Shown piece after piece: positions 55,450-64,000 of a DNA stretch of 64,000 bases. Origin of the DNA: Microbacterium sp. UFMG61. GTDB lineage: Bacteria; Actinomycetota; Actinomycetes; Actinomycetales; Microbacteriaceae. The position numbers were made by a program, and so were the translations under genes. The notes under the pieces are model-generated. The model searched no databases and had not been told where the DNA came from. It was given only the letters and a program-made list of their open reading frames with translations. The stretch lies in contig NZ_JACAFP010000003.1 in NCBI RefSeq assembly GCF_015354505.1, forward strand, positions 239,346 through 303,345, written 5' to 3'. Every line of letters begins with the position of its first letter. Position 1 is the first letter of the stretch.

Positions 55450-57117
55450 ATGAAGCTCAGAAAGTCCCTCATCGCCTTCGCGGCGATCTCCGCCCTCAGC
55501 GTCTCGGCCCTCGCCGGCTGTGCAGCCGGAGGATCGGGCGACGGTGACGCCGGTGCCGGCGGCGCAGCCCTCACGATCGCCAAGCCCGACGGAGCGATCA
55601 CCACCGAGTCGAACAACCCGTACGTCGGCGACTCGTCGGCCTCGAAGTACGGCTACGCCAAGGTCATCTTCGAGACGCTCGGCCTCGTGAACCAGACCGG
55701 CGACCGTGAGGTCACCCCCTGGCTCGCCGAGAGCATCGAGTGGAACGACGACTACACCGCCGTCACGGTCGTGCCCCGCAAGGACGTCACGTGGAGCGAC
55801 GGCGAGCCGTTCACCGCCGAGGACATCGTCTTCACCTATGAGCTCGTCTCGACGCCCGAGCTCGACACCGCCGGCCTCAAGTTCGAGGGTGCGACCGTCG
55901 AGGGCGACGCCGTCACACTGACCTTCGGAGAGTCGAAGTACGTCAACCAGGCCCGCGTGCTGCACGTGCCGATCGTGCCGAAGCACATCTGGGAGAACCT
56001 CGACGAGCCCGCCACCGACCCGGTCAAGGGCGACGACCTCGTCGGCACCGGCCCCTACGCCCTCTCGAACTGGTCGACCGAGTCGGTCACCCTCGAGGCT
56101 CGCGACGACTACTGGGGCGGCGACCTCGCGGTTCCCGAGTTGCACTACGTCTCGTACGGAGACAACACGGCCCTCACCACCGCGCTCGCTCAGGGCGAGG
56201 CCGACTGGGCTCAGGCATTCATCCCGCAGATCCAGGAGCAGTTCCTCGACGCCGACCCCGAGCACAACAAGTACTTCGTGGCACCGACCACCGGGTCCGC
56301 CACGCTGTTCATGAACCTGCAGGAGAAGCCGTTCGACGACGTCGCGTTCCGTCAGGCGCTGGCCTGGGTCATCGACCGCGACGCCTACGTCGACATCGCC
56401 CGTGAGGGTGCGAGCGAGCCGGTCTGGTCGGTGACCGGACTCTCGTCGATCCTCGAGGACGAGATCCAGCCCGCGTTCCAGGGCCAGGAGTACTCGGTCG
56501 ACGCCGAGAAGGCGCGCGACCTGCTCGAGAGCGCCGGCTACACGTGGAAGGACGACGCGCTGATCGACCCCGACGGCACGCCCGTCTCGTTCACGCTCTC
56601 GGTTCCCTCCGGCTGGAGCGACTGGAACACCGCGCAGGAGCTCATCGCCGAAGACGTCACCGAGGCGATCGGCGCCGAGGTCAAGATCGACATGCCCGAC
56701 TGGGGTGGCTGGGCAGGGCCCCGTGACGAGGGCACGTTCTCGGCGATCATCCACTGGCTCGAAGACAGCGGCACGGCATACGGCCTGTACACGTCGACCA
56801 TGGACCCGCGGTGGATCTCGCCCGAGGGCATCGCAGGGTTCAACTTCGGCCGATTCGACGACCCGGCAGCCACCGAGGCGCTGAACGCCTACGCCAACGC
56901 GTCGTCCGACGACGTGCGCACGTCGGCGATCACGACGCTCGAGCAGATCTTCGTCGACCAGGTGCCGGCGATCCCGCTCGGTGCACACCCGCTGCTCGGT
57001 CAGTACAACACCCGCAACTACGTGGGGTGGCCCTCGGAGGAGGACCCCTACGCCTCGGGTGACCCGACGCAGCAGAACATCGTGATGATCCTCACGAAGC
57101 TGAAGCCGGCCGAGTAG
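55450..57117 (+). CDS. Opp/Dpp-type ABC transporter substrate-binding lipoprotein
   Basis: 555 residues; AAGGAG five bases before the ATG. Lipobox SALAGC gives Cys24. A family 5 extracellular binding protein: VVPRKDVTWSDGEPFTAEDIVFTYEL (about 108-133), LVGTGPYALSNW, and a long lobe ending GQYNTRNYVGWPSEEDPY. Such proteins carry peptides or, in several actinobacteria and thermophiles, beta-linked oligosaccharides. The downstream GH3 enzyme favours a beta-oligosaccharide here. Confidence 0.93.
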   Translation: MKLRKSLIAFAAISALSVSALAGCAAGGSGDGDAGAGGAALTIAKPDGAITTESNNPYVGDSSASKYGYAKVIFETLGLVNQTGDREVTPWLAESIEWNDDYTAVTVVPRKDVTWSDGEPFTAEDIVFTYELVSTPELDTAGLKFEGATVEGDAVTLTFGESKYVNQARVLHVPIVPKHIWENLDEPATDPVKGDDLVGTGPYALSNWSTESVTLEARDDYWGGDLAVPELHYVSYGDNTALTTALAQGEADWAQAFIPQIQEQFLDADPEHNKYFVAPTTGSATLFMNLQEKPFDDVAFRQALAWVIDRDAYVDIAREGASEPVWSVTGLSSILEDEIQPAFQGQEYSVDAEKARDLLESAGYTWKDDALIDPDGTPVSFTLSVPSGWSDWNTAQELIAEDVTEAIGAEVKIDMPDWGGWAGPRDEGTFSAIIHWLEDSGTAYGLYTSTMDPRWISPEGIAGFNFGRFDDPAATEALNAYANASSDDVRTSAITTLEQIFVDQVPAIPLGAHPLLGQYNTRNYVGWPSEEDPYASGDPTQQNIVMILTKLKPAE

Positions 57118-57120
57118 GCG

Positions 57121-57290
57121 CACTTCGACAGGCTCAGTGGCCCAGAGGCCGGCCTCGTGGTCAGATCTCCTGGGTCCCTGAGCCTGTCGAAGGGCTCGCA
57201 CCTGGTGGCAGCTCCCCTGGGTCCCTGAGCCTGTCGAAGGCCTCGCACCTGGTGGGCAGGTCCCCTGGTCCCTGAGCCTGTCGAAGGGCT
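57121..57290 (+). repeat. 47-bp spaced TGAGCCTGTCGAAGG repeats between binding protein and ATPase
   Basis: GTCCCTGAGCCTGTCGAAGG occurs at 57174, 57221 and 57268, exactly 47 bp apart, with the inverse CTTCGACAGGCTCAG at 57123. The CTCGCACCTGGTGG spacer is also shared. The repeats separate the abundant binding protein from the rest of the operon. Confidence 0.9.
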
Positions 57291-57319
57291 CCCACCTCCC
57301 GACCGACGAAGGACATTCC

Positions 57320-58144
57320 ATGACAGACACCCTCCTCAGCGTGCGCGACTTCTCGGTCGTGTACGACGTCGATCCGCCCGTCGAGGCGGTGAAGAACGTG
57401 ACGCTCGAACTGCAGCGCGGCGAGATCCTCGGCCTCGCCGGAGAGAGCGGATGCGGCAAGACGACACTCGCCTACGGAGTGCAGCGCTTGCTTCGGGCAC
57501 CCGCCGTGATCGCCGGCGGCAGTGTGACGTTCCACGATGCATCCGGTGTCGACGTCGACATCAAGGCCCTCGACGTCGAGGCGATGCAGAAGTTCCGCTG
57601 GGACAAGGTCTCAATGGTGTTCCAGGGCGCGATGAACGCGCTCAACCCGGTGGCCACGATCGGGTCGCAACTCGAGGACGTCTTCGAGATCCACCGGCCC
57701 GACATGACCCGCCGGCAGCGTCGCGCTGAAGCCGAGGAGCTGCTCGAGATCGTCAAGGTCGGTCGGCAGCGCACTCGCTCGTTCCCGCATGAGCTGTCGG
57801 GCGGCATGCGCCAGCGTGTGATGATCGCGATGGCGCTCGCCCTGCGGCCCCAGCTGATGGTCATGGACGAGCCGACCACCGCGCTCGACGTGCTCGTGCA
57901 GCGCGAGATCCTCAAGCAGATCTCGCAACTGCGCCACGAGTTCGGCTTCTCGGTGATCTTCATCACCCATGACCTCCCCCTGCTGCTCGAGATCAGCGAC
58001 CGCATCGCGATCATGCGTCAGGGCGAGATCGTCGAGCTCGCCTCGGCCGAGCAGATCTGGACGAATCCGCAGAACGACTACACGAAGACGCTGCTGTCGT
58101 CGTTCCCCCGTCTCACCGGTGCACGAGGAGTGCTGACCCGATGA
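57320..58144 (+). CDS. Oligosaccharide/peptide ABC transporter ATPase 1 (DppD type)
   Basis: 274 residues. Walker A GESGCGKTT at 41-49, FQGAMNALNP (Q-loop), LSGGMRQRV, Walker B LMVMDEPTTALD and ITHDL. The typical OppD C-terminal extension with cysteines is short and lacks the [4Fe-4S]-type motif. It overlaps the second ATPase by four bases and works with it as a heterodimer. Confidence 0.94.
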   Translation: MTDTLLSVRDFSVVYDVDPPVEAVKNVTLELQRGEILGLAGESGCGKTTLAYGVQRLLRAPAVIAGGSVTFHDASGVDVDIKALDVEAMQKFRWDKVSMVFQGAMNALNPVATIGSQLEDVFEIHRPDMTRRQRRAEAEELLEIVKVGRQRTRSFPHELSGGMRQRVMIAMALALRPQLMVMDEPTTALDVLVQREILKQISQLRHEFGFSVIFITHDLPLLLEISDRIAIMRQGEIVELASAEQIWTNPQNDYTKTLLSSFPRLTGARGVLTR

Positions 58145-58947
58145 CCACTCTCGAGTTCACGAACGTCACCAAGATCTACAACGTCCGAGGCGCCGGACGG
58201 CTCAAGGCCCTCGACGACGTCAGCTTCACGCTCGAGTCGGGCCAGACCATCGGCCTTGTCGGTCAGTCCGGCAGCGGCAAGTCGACGATCGCCAAGATCC
58301 TCACCCAGCTCGAGACGCCCTCATCGGGTGAGGTTCTTCTCGACGGCAAGCCCATCCCGCGTCGGGGCAAGGGCCTGCGCACCTACCGTCAGCAGCTGCG
58401 GATGGTGTTCCAGGACCCGTTCGCCTCGCTCAATCCGTACCACTCGATCAGGTACCACCTCGAGCGGCCGATCCGCCTCGACGACGTCGTGCCGAAGAAA
58501 GAGACCGAGGCCGAGGTGCGTCGCCTGCTCGCGCGCGTGCGGCTCGACGCGGATGCCGTGATCGACCGCCGCCCGCACGAGCTGTCGGGTGGCCAGCGGC
58601 AGCGTGTGGCGATCGCCCGCGCCCTGGCCTCGCGACCCGCTCTCCTCGTCGCCGACGAGCCGGTGTCGATGCTCGACGTGTCGATCCGCCTCGGTGTGCT
58701 GAACCTGCTCGCCGATCTGCAGCGCGAAGAGGGCCTCGGAGTGCTCTACATCACCCACGACCTGGCCACCGCCCGTCACTTCAGCGACAGGATCATGGTG
58801 CTCAACCAGGGGCGAGTCGTCGAGTTCGGCGACGCGGACGACGTCATCCTCAACCCGAAGGACCCTTACACGCGCGAACTGCGAGCGGCGTCTCCCGACC
58901 CCGACAAGCACTTCGCGACGGCCGGCTCGCACGGAGGTGCACAGTGA
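58141..58947 (+). CDS. Oligosaccharide/peptide ABC transporter ATPase 2 (DppF type)
   Basis: 268 residues. Walker A GQSGSGKST at 41-49, VFQDPFASLNPYHSIRYHL, LSGGQRQRVAIARAL, Walker B LLVADEPVSMLDVS and ITHDLATARHF. It ends EFGDADDVILNPKDPYTRELRAA, typical of OppF-type proteins. ATG overlaps the previous stop; its own stop overlaps the permease GTG. Confidence 0.95.
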   Translation: MTTLEFTNVTKIYNVRGAGRLKALDDVSFTLESGQTIGLVGQSGSGKSTIAKILTQLETPSSGEVLLDGKPIPRRGKGLRTYRQQLRMVFQDPFASLNPYHSIRYHLERPIRLDDVVPKKETEAEVRRLLARVRLDADAVIDRRPHELSGGQRQRVAIARALASRPALLVADEPVSMLDVSIRLGVLNLLADLQREEGLGVLYITHDLATARHFSDRIMVLNQGRVVEFGDADDVILNPKDPYTRELRAASPDPDKHFATAGSHGGAQ

Positions 58948-60032
58948 CCACCGCATCCCCCCAGCTTCCGCTGGTCGACGACGAGAACCGCGACGCGCTC
59001 GAGGTCGGCACCACAGCCACCGCCGCGCAGAAGGGGCGCAAGGTCGTGCCGTGGCGCTTCTTCGCCGGACGCGCCGGCTTCTATCTGTTCACACTGTGGG
59101 CGGCCATCACGATCAACTTCTTCCTGCCGCGGTTCATGAAGGGCGATGCGGTCAGCTCGTACCTCGCCCGCAACCGCAACATCAGCCCCGAGGCGGCCGA
59201 TTCGCTGCGCATCCTGCTCGGCATCGACTCCGACAAGTCGATGTGGCAGCAGTACATCGACTACTGGGCGATGCTGTTCCGCGGCGACCTGGGCATCTCG
59301 ACCCTGCACGGCCTGCGTCCGGTGGGCGAGGTGCTGGCATCCGCTCTGCCCTGGACCCTCGGCCTGGTCGGTCTCGCGACGATCATCTCGTTCGTGCTGG
59401 GCACGGTCGGTGGCGCGATCGTCGGCTGGAAGCGCGGCAGCCGACTCGACGCGCTCATCCCGATCACCACGTTCTTCAACACCATCCCGTACTTCTGGCT
59501 CGGCCTCATCGCCATCGCGATCTTCTCGTCGACGCTGAAGTGGTTCCCGTCGTCGCACGCCTACGACAAGGGACAATCGCCCGAGTGGAGCCTCGACTTC
59601 ATCGGGCAGGTCATCATGCACGGCACCCTGCCCGCCGTCACGATCATCATCGCCTCGCTCGGCGGCTGGATGCTGGGCATGCGCAACATGATGCTCACGG
59701 TGCTCGACGAGGACTACATCACGGTCGCGCAAGCCAAGGGCATGCCGAACAGGCGGGTGCTGTGGGCGTATGCCGCCCGCAACGCGGTGCTGCCGCAGAT
59801 TCAGAGCTTCGCGCTGTCGATCGGCTTCATCGTGGGCGGAACGATCGTCATGGAGATGGTCTTCAGCTACCCGGGCGTCGGCAAGCTGCTGCTCGACGCC
59901 ACCAACGCGAAGGACTTCGCTCTGATGCAGGGAGTGTTCCTCGTGATCACGCTGTCGGTGCTGGTCGCCAACATCCTGGCGGACATCGTCTACGCATACC
60001 TCGACCCGCGCACGCGCCAGACGGAGGCCTGA
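58944..60032 (+). CDS. Oligosaccharide/peptide ABC transporter permease 1 (DppB type)
   Basis: 362 residues from GTG. A soluble N-terminus of about 35 residues, six membrane segments, and the permease loop YITVAQAKGMPNRRVLWAYAARNAVLP (about 254-280). The extracytoplasmic insert after helix 1 (AVSSYLARNRNISPEAADSLRILLGID) is characteristic of DppB/OppB proteins. Confidence 0.95.
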   Translation: MTTASPQLPLVDDENRDALEVGTTATAAQKGRKVVPWRFFAGRAGFYLFTLWAAITINFFLPRFMKGDAVSSYLARNRNISPEAADSLRILLGIDSDKSMWQQYIDYWAMLFRGDLGISTLHGLRPVGEVLASALPWTLGLVGLATIISFVLGTVGGAIVGWKRGSRLDALIPITTFFNTIPYFWLGLIAIAIFSSTLKWFPSSHAYDKGQSPEWSLDFIGQVIMHGTLPAVTIIIASLGGWMLGMRNMMLTVLDEDYITVAQAKGMPNRRVLWAYAARNAVLPQIQSFALSIGFIVGGTIVMEMVFSYPGVGKLLLDATNAKDFALMQGVFLVITLSVLVANILADIVYAYLDPRTRQTEA

Positions 60033-60033
60033 C

Positions 60034-61158
60034 ATGAGCGTTCCCACTTCGACCGACACCACGGCTCCCGACGGCAGCACGATCGCCACCGGGATGCCCG
60101 AGACCGCGACGTTCCGCACGGCGGGCGATGCGACGCCTGCCCGCAAGACCTTCTGGTCGCAGCTCACGCAGTCCTTCGCGATGTTCCGCAACCCGAAGTC
60201 GATCGCCGGGCTGATCATCCTCGGGGTGTTCGTGCTGATCGCGATCTTCGCCCCGCTGCTCGCGCCCTACGGCCCCACCCAGAAGGACCGCACGGCGCTC
60301 CGCCAGCCGCCGTCGCTCGACCACTGGCTCGGCACCACCCACATGGGTGAGGACGTGCTGAGCCAGCTCATCTTCGGCACGCGCGGCGTCGTCGTCGTCG
60401 GCTTCCTCTCGGCGATCATCGCCACGATCATCGCCATCACGATCGGCGTCATCGCCGGCTACGTGCGTGGCTGGAAGAGCGAGTCGCTCTCGGCGCTCAC
60501 GAACGTGTTCCTCGTGATTCCCGGCATCCCGCTGATCATCATCGTGGCCTCGCAGTTCGAGAATCCGCCTCTGATCGTGATCGCTGCGGTGCTGGGACTC
60601 ACGGGCTGGGCGTGGGGTGCGCGCGTGCTGCGGGCTCAGACCATGTCGCTGCGCAACCGCGACTTCATCCAGGCCGCCCGAGCCAACGGTGAACCGCTGC
60701 ACCGCATCATCACGGTCGAGATGCTGCCGAACCTCATGGCGCTGATCGCGTCGAGCTTCGTCGGCACCGTCACAGCGGCGATCCTCGGCCTCACGACCCT
60801 CGCCTTCATCGGTGTGATCCCGGTGAGCAACCTCAACTGGGGCACGATCCTGTTCTGGGCGCAGCAGAACGGCGCGTTCCCTCGGCTGTGGTGGTGGTAC
60901 GTGCCCGCAGGCCTCTGCATCGCGATCATCGGTGTCGCCCTGTCGCTCATCAACTTCGGCATCGACGAGTATGTCAACCCGAGGCTGCGGTCTGCGGGCG
61001 AGCGCGCCCGTGCGATGAAGAAGAAGGGCCTCAATGTGAACGACCCGGTGACGGCGGTGCGCAGCGTGCCGACGACCGGCTCGGGTACCGTGCAGAGCGC
61101 GGCGACAGCGACGACGACCCAGACGAAGACCGATACGAAGACACAGAACGCCGAGTGA
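60034..61158 (+). CDS. Oligosaccharide/peptide ABC transporter permease 2 (DppC type)
   Basis: 374 residues. LAPYGPTQKDRTALRQPPSLDHWLGTTHMGEDVLSQLIFG (about 77-116) and the loop FIQAARANGEPLHRIITVEMLPN mark a DppC/OppC permease. The C-terminal 40 residues after ERARAMKKKGLNV are a Thr/Gln-rich cytoplasmic tail of unknown role. The stop overlaps the GH3 start (TGATG). Confidence 0.94.
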   Translation: MSVPTSTDTTAPDGSTIATGMPETATFRTAGDATPARKTFWSQLTQSFAMFRNPKSIAGLIILGVFVLIAIFAPLLAPYGPTQKDRTALRQPPSLDHWLGTTHMGEDVLSQLIFGTRGVVVVGFLSAIIATIIAITIGVIAGYVRGWKSESLSALTNVFLVIPGIPLIIIVASQFENPPLIVIAAVLGLTGWAWGARVLRAQTMSLRNRDFIQAARANGEPLHRIITVEMLPNLMALIASSFVGTVTAAILGLTTLAFIGVIPVSNLNWGTILFWAQQNGAFPRLWWWYVPAGLCIAIIGVALSLINFGIDEYVNPRLRSAGERARAMKKKGLNVNDPVTAVRSVPTTGSGTVQSAATATTTQTKTDTKTQNAE

Positions 61159-63404
61159 TGACCTCTCAGACCCTGACCGAATCCCTGCCGTACCTCGACC
61201 CCGAACTGCCGATCGCGGCACGCGTCGCCGACCTCATCGACCGCATGACGGTCGAGGAGAAGATCGGGCAGATGCTGCAGCTCGATGCCCGCGACGACCT
61301 CGACGACCACGTGCTCGGCACGCACGTCGGCTCGATCCTGCACACCTCGCCCGAGCGCATCCTGCGGGCGAACGAACTGACCTCGCAGACCAGGCTGCGC
61401 ATCCCGCTGCTCGTCGGCGAGGACTGCATCCACGGCCACTCGTTCTGGCCCGGAGCCACGATCTACCCGACCCAGCTCGGCATGGCGGCGACGTGGGATG
61501 CCGAGCTCGTCGAGAAGGTCGCGAGGGCGACCGCGGTCGAGGTCGCGGCGACCGGCATCCATTGGACCTTCTCGCCCGTGCTCTGCATCGCGCGCGATCT
61601 GCGCTGGGGGCGCATCGACGAGACGTTCGGCGAAGACCCGTTCCTGATCGGCGAGCTCGCCTCGGCGATGGTGCGCGGGTACCAGGGTGAGGGTCTCGAT
61701 GATCCGACCGCGATTCTCGCGACGGCGAAGCACTTCGCCGGATACTCCGAGACGCAGGGCGGGCGCGACGCGAGCGAGGCCGACATCTCGCGGCGCAAGC
61801 TGCGGTCGTGGTTCCTGCCGCCGTTCGAGCGCGTGGCTCGCGAAGGGTGCCGCACGTTCATGCTCGGCTACCAGACCACCGACGGCGTGCCGATCACCGT
61901 CAACGACTGGCTGCTCAGCGACGTGCTGCGGGGGGAGTGGGGCTACACCGGCACGCTCATCACGGACTGGGACAACGTCGGCCGCATGGTCTGGGAGCAG
62001 CAGGTGCAGCCCGACTATGCGCACGCCTCGGCCGCCGCGGTGAAGGCCGGCAACGACATGGTCATGAACACCCCCGGCTTCTTCGCGGGAGCACTCGAGG
62101 CGGTGTCGAACGGACTGCTCGCGGAGGATGCCTTCGACGACGCTGTCGCCCGAATCCTGACCCTGAAGTTCGAGCTGGGACTGTTCGAGGACCCGCGGCT
62201 GCCGCAGGACGACATGGATGCCGTGGTCGGCAGCGCCGCGCACGCGGAGCTCAACCTCGAGACCGCTCGCCGCTCGATCGTGCTGCTCGAGAACGACGGT
62301 GTGCTGCCGCTCGACGCCGCAGCGCCGTTGAAGGTCGCCGTGGTGGGTCCGCTCGCCGACGACGCCCAGACCCAGCTCGGCGACTGGGCAGGTGGCTCGG
62401 GTCAGGCCGGCTGGCTCGACGGACAGCCGCGCGAGATGATCACGACCGTGCTCGACGGGCTCTCGGGTGTCGAGGGATGGTCGGTCACGCACGCTCGTGG
62501 AGCCGAGATCCTCACGCTCGAAGACGACCCGCGCGGGGCGACCTTCCCCGACGGGCAGCCTCGGCCCTCTGTGGTGGTGCCGGCATCGGCCGACGACGCG
62601 CTGATCGCCGACGCGGTGGCGGCCGCTGCGGCATCCGATGTCGTCGTCGCCGTGGTCGGAGATCGCATCGAGCTCGTGGGTGAAGGGCGATCGACCGCGA
62701 CGCTCGAGCTGATCGGTGGTCAGAACGCCCTGCTCGACGCGCTGATCGCGACGGGCAAGCCCGTGGTGGTCGTGCTGCTGGCATCGAAGCCTCTGGTGCT
62801 GCCGGCATCCGCGTCGCAGGCAGCAGCGGTCATCTGGGCCGCGAACCCGGGCATGCAGGGAGGCCGCGCGCTCGCCGAGATCATCTCGGGTGCTGTCGAG
62901 CCGTCAGGTCGCCTGCCGATCTCGTTCGCCCGCCACGTCGGCCAGCAGCCGACCTACTACAACCAGATCCGCGGACAGCACGGCGACCGCTACGCCGACC
63001 TGACCCAGTCGCCGGCCTGGGCGTTCGGCGAGGGGCTGTCGTACTCGACGGTCTCGTATTCGGATCTGTCGCTGGCATCTGACCGGCTCGGTGTCGACGA
63101 CACGGTGGTCGCCGAGGTGACGGTCACGAACACGGGCTCACGACCGGCGCGCGAGACCGTGCAGGTCTACGTGCGCGATTCGGTGACGAGTGTCAGCTGG
63201 GCGGATAAGGAATTGAAGACGTACCGACAGGTCGACGTCGCGCCGGGGGAGTCGGTGCGCGTGCGCCTCGAGCTTCTCGTCGCCGAGTGCTCGATCGTGG
63301 ATGCCGCCGGCATCCGCCTCGTCGAGCCGGGTGCGTTCGAGCTGCTCGTCGGACCGAGCTCGCGCGACGAGGTGCTGCTGAGCGCTCCGTTCACCGTCGC
63401 CTGA
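61158..63404 (+). CDS. Glycoside hydrolase family 3 beta-glycosidase
   Basis: 748 residues without a signal peptide. The N-terminal barrel has DETFGEDPFLIGELASAMVRGYQG, KHFAGYSE (about 191-198) and the nucleophile Asp270 in TLITDWDNVG. The C-terminal domain includes GRSTATLELIGGQNALLDAL (acid/base region) and an FnIII-like end (VTVTNTGSRPARETVQVYVRD). It would hydrolyse imported beta-oligosaccharides from the non-reducing end; beta-glucosidase or beta-xylosidase cannot be separated by sight. Last gene of the transporter operon, coupled by TGATG. Confidence 0.94.
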   Translation: MTSQTLTESLPYLDPELPIAARVADLIDRMTVEEKIGQMLQLDARDDLDDHVLGTHVGSILHTSPERILRANELTSQTRLRIPLLVGEDCIHGHSFWPGATIYPTQLGMAATWDAELVEKVARATAVEVAATGIHWTFSPVLCIARDLRWGRIDETFGEDPFLIGELASAMVRGYQGEGLDDPTAILATAKHFAGYSETQGGRDASEADISRRKLRSWFLPPFERVAREGCRTFMLGYQTTDGVPITVNDWLLSDVLRGEWGYTGTLITDWDNVGRMVWEQQVQPDYAHASAAAVKAGNDMVMNTPGFFAGALEAVSNGLLAEDAFDDAVARILTLKFELGLFEDPRLPQDDMDAVVGSAAHAELNLETARRSIVLLENDGVLPLDAAAPLKVAVVGPLADDAQTQLGDWAGGSGQAGWLDGQPREMITTVLDGLSGVEGWSVTHARGAEILTLEDDPRGATFPDGQPRPSVVVPASADDALIADAVAAAAASDVVVAVVGDRIELVGEGRSTATLELIGGQNALLDALIATGKPVVVVLLASKPLVLPASASQAAAVIWAANPGMQGGRALAEIISGAVEPSGRLPISFARHVGQQPTYYNQIRGQHGDRYADLTQSPAWAFGEGLSYSTVSYSDLSLASDRLGVDDTVVAEVTVTNTGSRPARETVQVYVRDSVTSVSWADKELKTYRQVDVAPGESVRVRLELLVAECSIVDAAGIRLVEPGAFELLVGPSSRDEVLLSAPFTVA

Positions 63405-63450
63405 GTCCCGCCTCGGCGCTGCCCTGCCTGATCGGCCTGCTCGCGAGACC

Positions 63451-64000
63451 GCGGTTCGCGGGTGAGACCCATGTCGAGGGCGTGGGTCTCGTGCGGCGGC
63501 GCGGGTTTGGTGTGGGCGTGCCGTGAGGCCGCGGTTCGCGGGTGAGACCCATGTCGGCGGCGTGGGTCTGGTGCGGTGGTGTGGGTTTGGTGTGGGCGTG
63601 GCGTGAGGCCGCGGTTCGCGGGTGAGACCCATGTCGGGAGCGTTGGTCTGGTGCGGTGGTGCGGGTTTGGTGTGGGCGTGGCGTGAGGCCGCGGTTCGCG
63701 GGTGAGACCCATGTCGGGAGCGTTGGTCTGGTGCGGTGGTGCGGGTTTGGTGTGGGCGTGGCGTGAGGCCGCGGTTCGCGGGTGAGACCCATGTCGGGAG
63801 CGTGGGTCTCGTGTGGCGGTGCGGGTTTGGTGTGGGCGTGGCGTGAGGCCGCGGTTCGCGGGTGAGACCCATGTCGGGAGCGTGGGTCTCGTGTGGCGGC
63901 GTGGGTTTGGTGTGGGCGTGGCGTGAGGCCGCGGTTCGCGGGTGAGACCCATGTCGGGTGCGTGGGTCTGGTGCGGCGGCGTGGGTCTGGTGGGGGCGTG
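63451..64000 (+). repeat. 80-bp tandem repeat array, running off the window end
   Basis: GCGGTTCGCGGGTGAGACCC recurs at 63451, 63531, 63611, 63691, 63771, 63851 and 63931, exactly 80 bp apart; the last copy is cut by the window edge. Each unit holds GAGACCCA...TGGGTCT as an inverted repeat around ATGTCGGGAGCG. Units differ mainly at a few bases after the hairpin. As 80 is not a multiple of three, the long reverse open frames across it are not a protein repeat. No gene is seen after 63404. Confidence 0.95.

Noticed and set aside
23900..57290. Insertion sequences as the source of the TGAGCCTGTCGAAGG repeats
   Set aside because: No transposase, terminal inverted repeats of IS size or target duplications are visible; the repeat is only about 20 bp.
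63138..63952. Long minus-strand open frames across the 80-bp array with GLTREPRPHATPTPNP-like repeats
   Set aside because: The 80-bp period is not divisible by three, so the apparent protein repeat is three different frame readings of one DNA unit; there is also no ribosome-binding site, and the frames overlap the end of the GH3 gene.
63451..64000. CRISPR array
   Set aside because: Units are nearly identical along their whole 80 bp with no variable spacers, and no cas genes are present.

Overview
The window is high-GC DNA with dense, mostly overlapping operons, GTG/ATG starts, lipoprotein-type solute-binding proteins and very frequent GGATGC/GCATCC words. Together with the gene content this suggests a Micrococcales actinobacterium, most likely Microbacterium or a close relative; this is inferred from composition and protein style, not from a marker gene. 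I saw no rRNA, tRNA, CRISPR array, integrase or intact transposase.

Layout. 1-4.6 kb: siderophore-iron uptake operon (binding protein cut by the window edge, two FecCD permeases, ATPase, siderophore-interacting reductase). 4.9-5.8 kb: alpha/beta hydrolase. 5.9-15.9 kb: galactan/galacto-oligosaccharide locus: a divergent LacI regulator with three near-identical operators, GH42 beta-galactosidase, binding protein, two MalFG-type permeases and a secreted multidomain GH53 galactanase, similar in logic to the Bacillus gan operon. 16.3-20.2 kb: GrpB-like protein, hydrolase/TetR divergent pair with two palindromic operators, TspO-like protein, DUF1905 protein. 20.3-28.5 kb: complete high-affinity potassium system kdpFABC-DE on the minus strand, preceded by an apparently unannotated, translationally coupled 27-residue membrane peptide; kdpB and kdpC carry repeat-derived in-frame insertions. 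28.7-30.6 kb: small ORF, ECF42-type sigma factor and its DGPF/YCII partner. 30.8-38.2 kb: ArsB-like transporter, two consecutive GntR-type regulators, GNAT enzyme, KimA-like potassium permease, SnoaL-like protein, small alarmone synthetase and a Cys-rich small protein.

38.3-53.1 kb is a molybdenum region: a membrane sulfite-oxidase-fold enzyme, mog/moaB, moaE, moaD, moaC, moeA, moeB, a second oxidoreductase fused to a cytochrome b561-like domain, a TDT transporter, an HTH-TOBE regulator preceded by two CCGC-N4-GCGG palindromes, modABC and moaA. It is interrupted between modC and moaA by gene remnants (including a frameshifted modC fragment), a membrane protein and an unrecognised gene of visibly different composition, part of it bounded by a 14-bp direct repeat. 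53.4-63.4 kb: M20 amidohydrolase, TetR regulator and a divergent Opp/Dpp-type oligosaccharide ABC transporter with a GH3 beta-glycosidase. 63.45 kb to the end: an array of 80-bp tandem repeats running off the window.

The most unusual content is non-coding. Most gaps at the 3' ends of genes hold palindromic repeats of several unrelated families. Two families have exactly conserved end-to-end lengths in this window (86 bp, four copies; 61 bp, three copies) although their interiors diverge. No transposase or other enzyme that could mobilise them is visible here.
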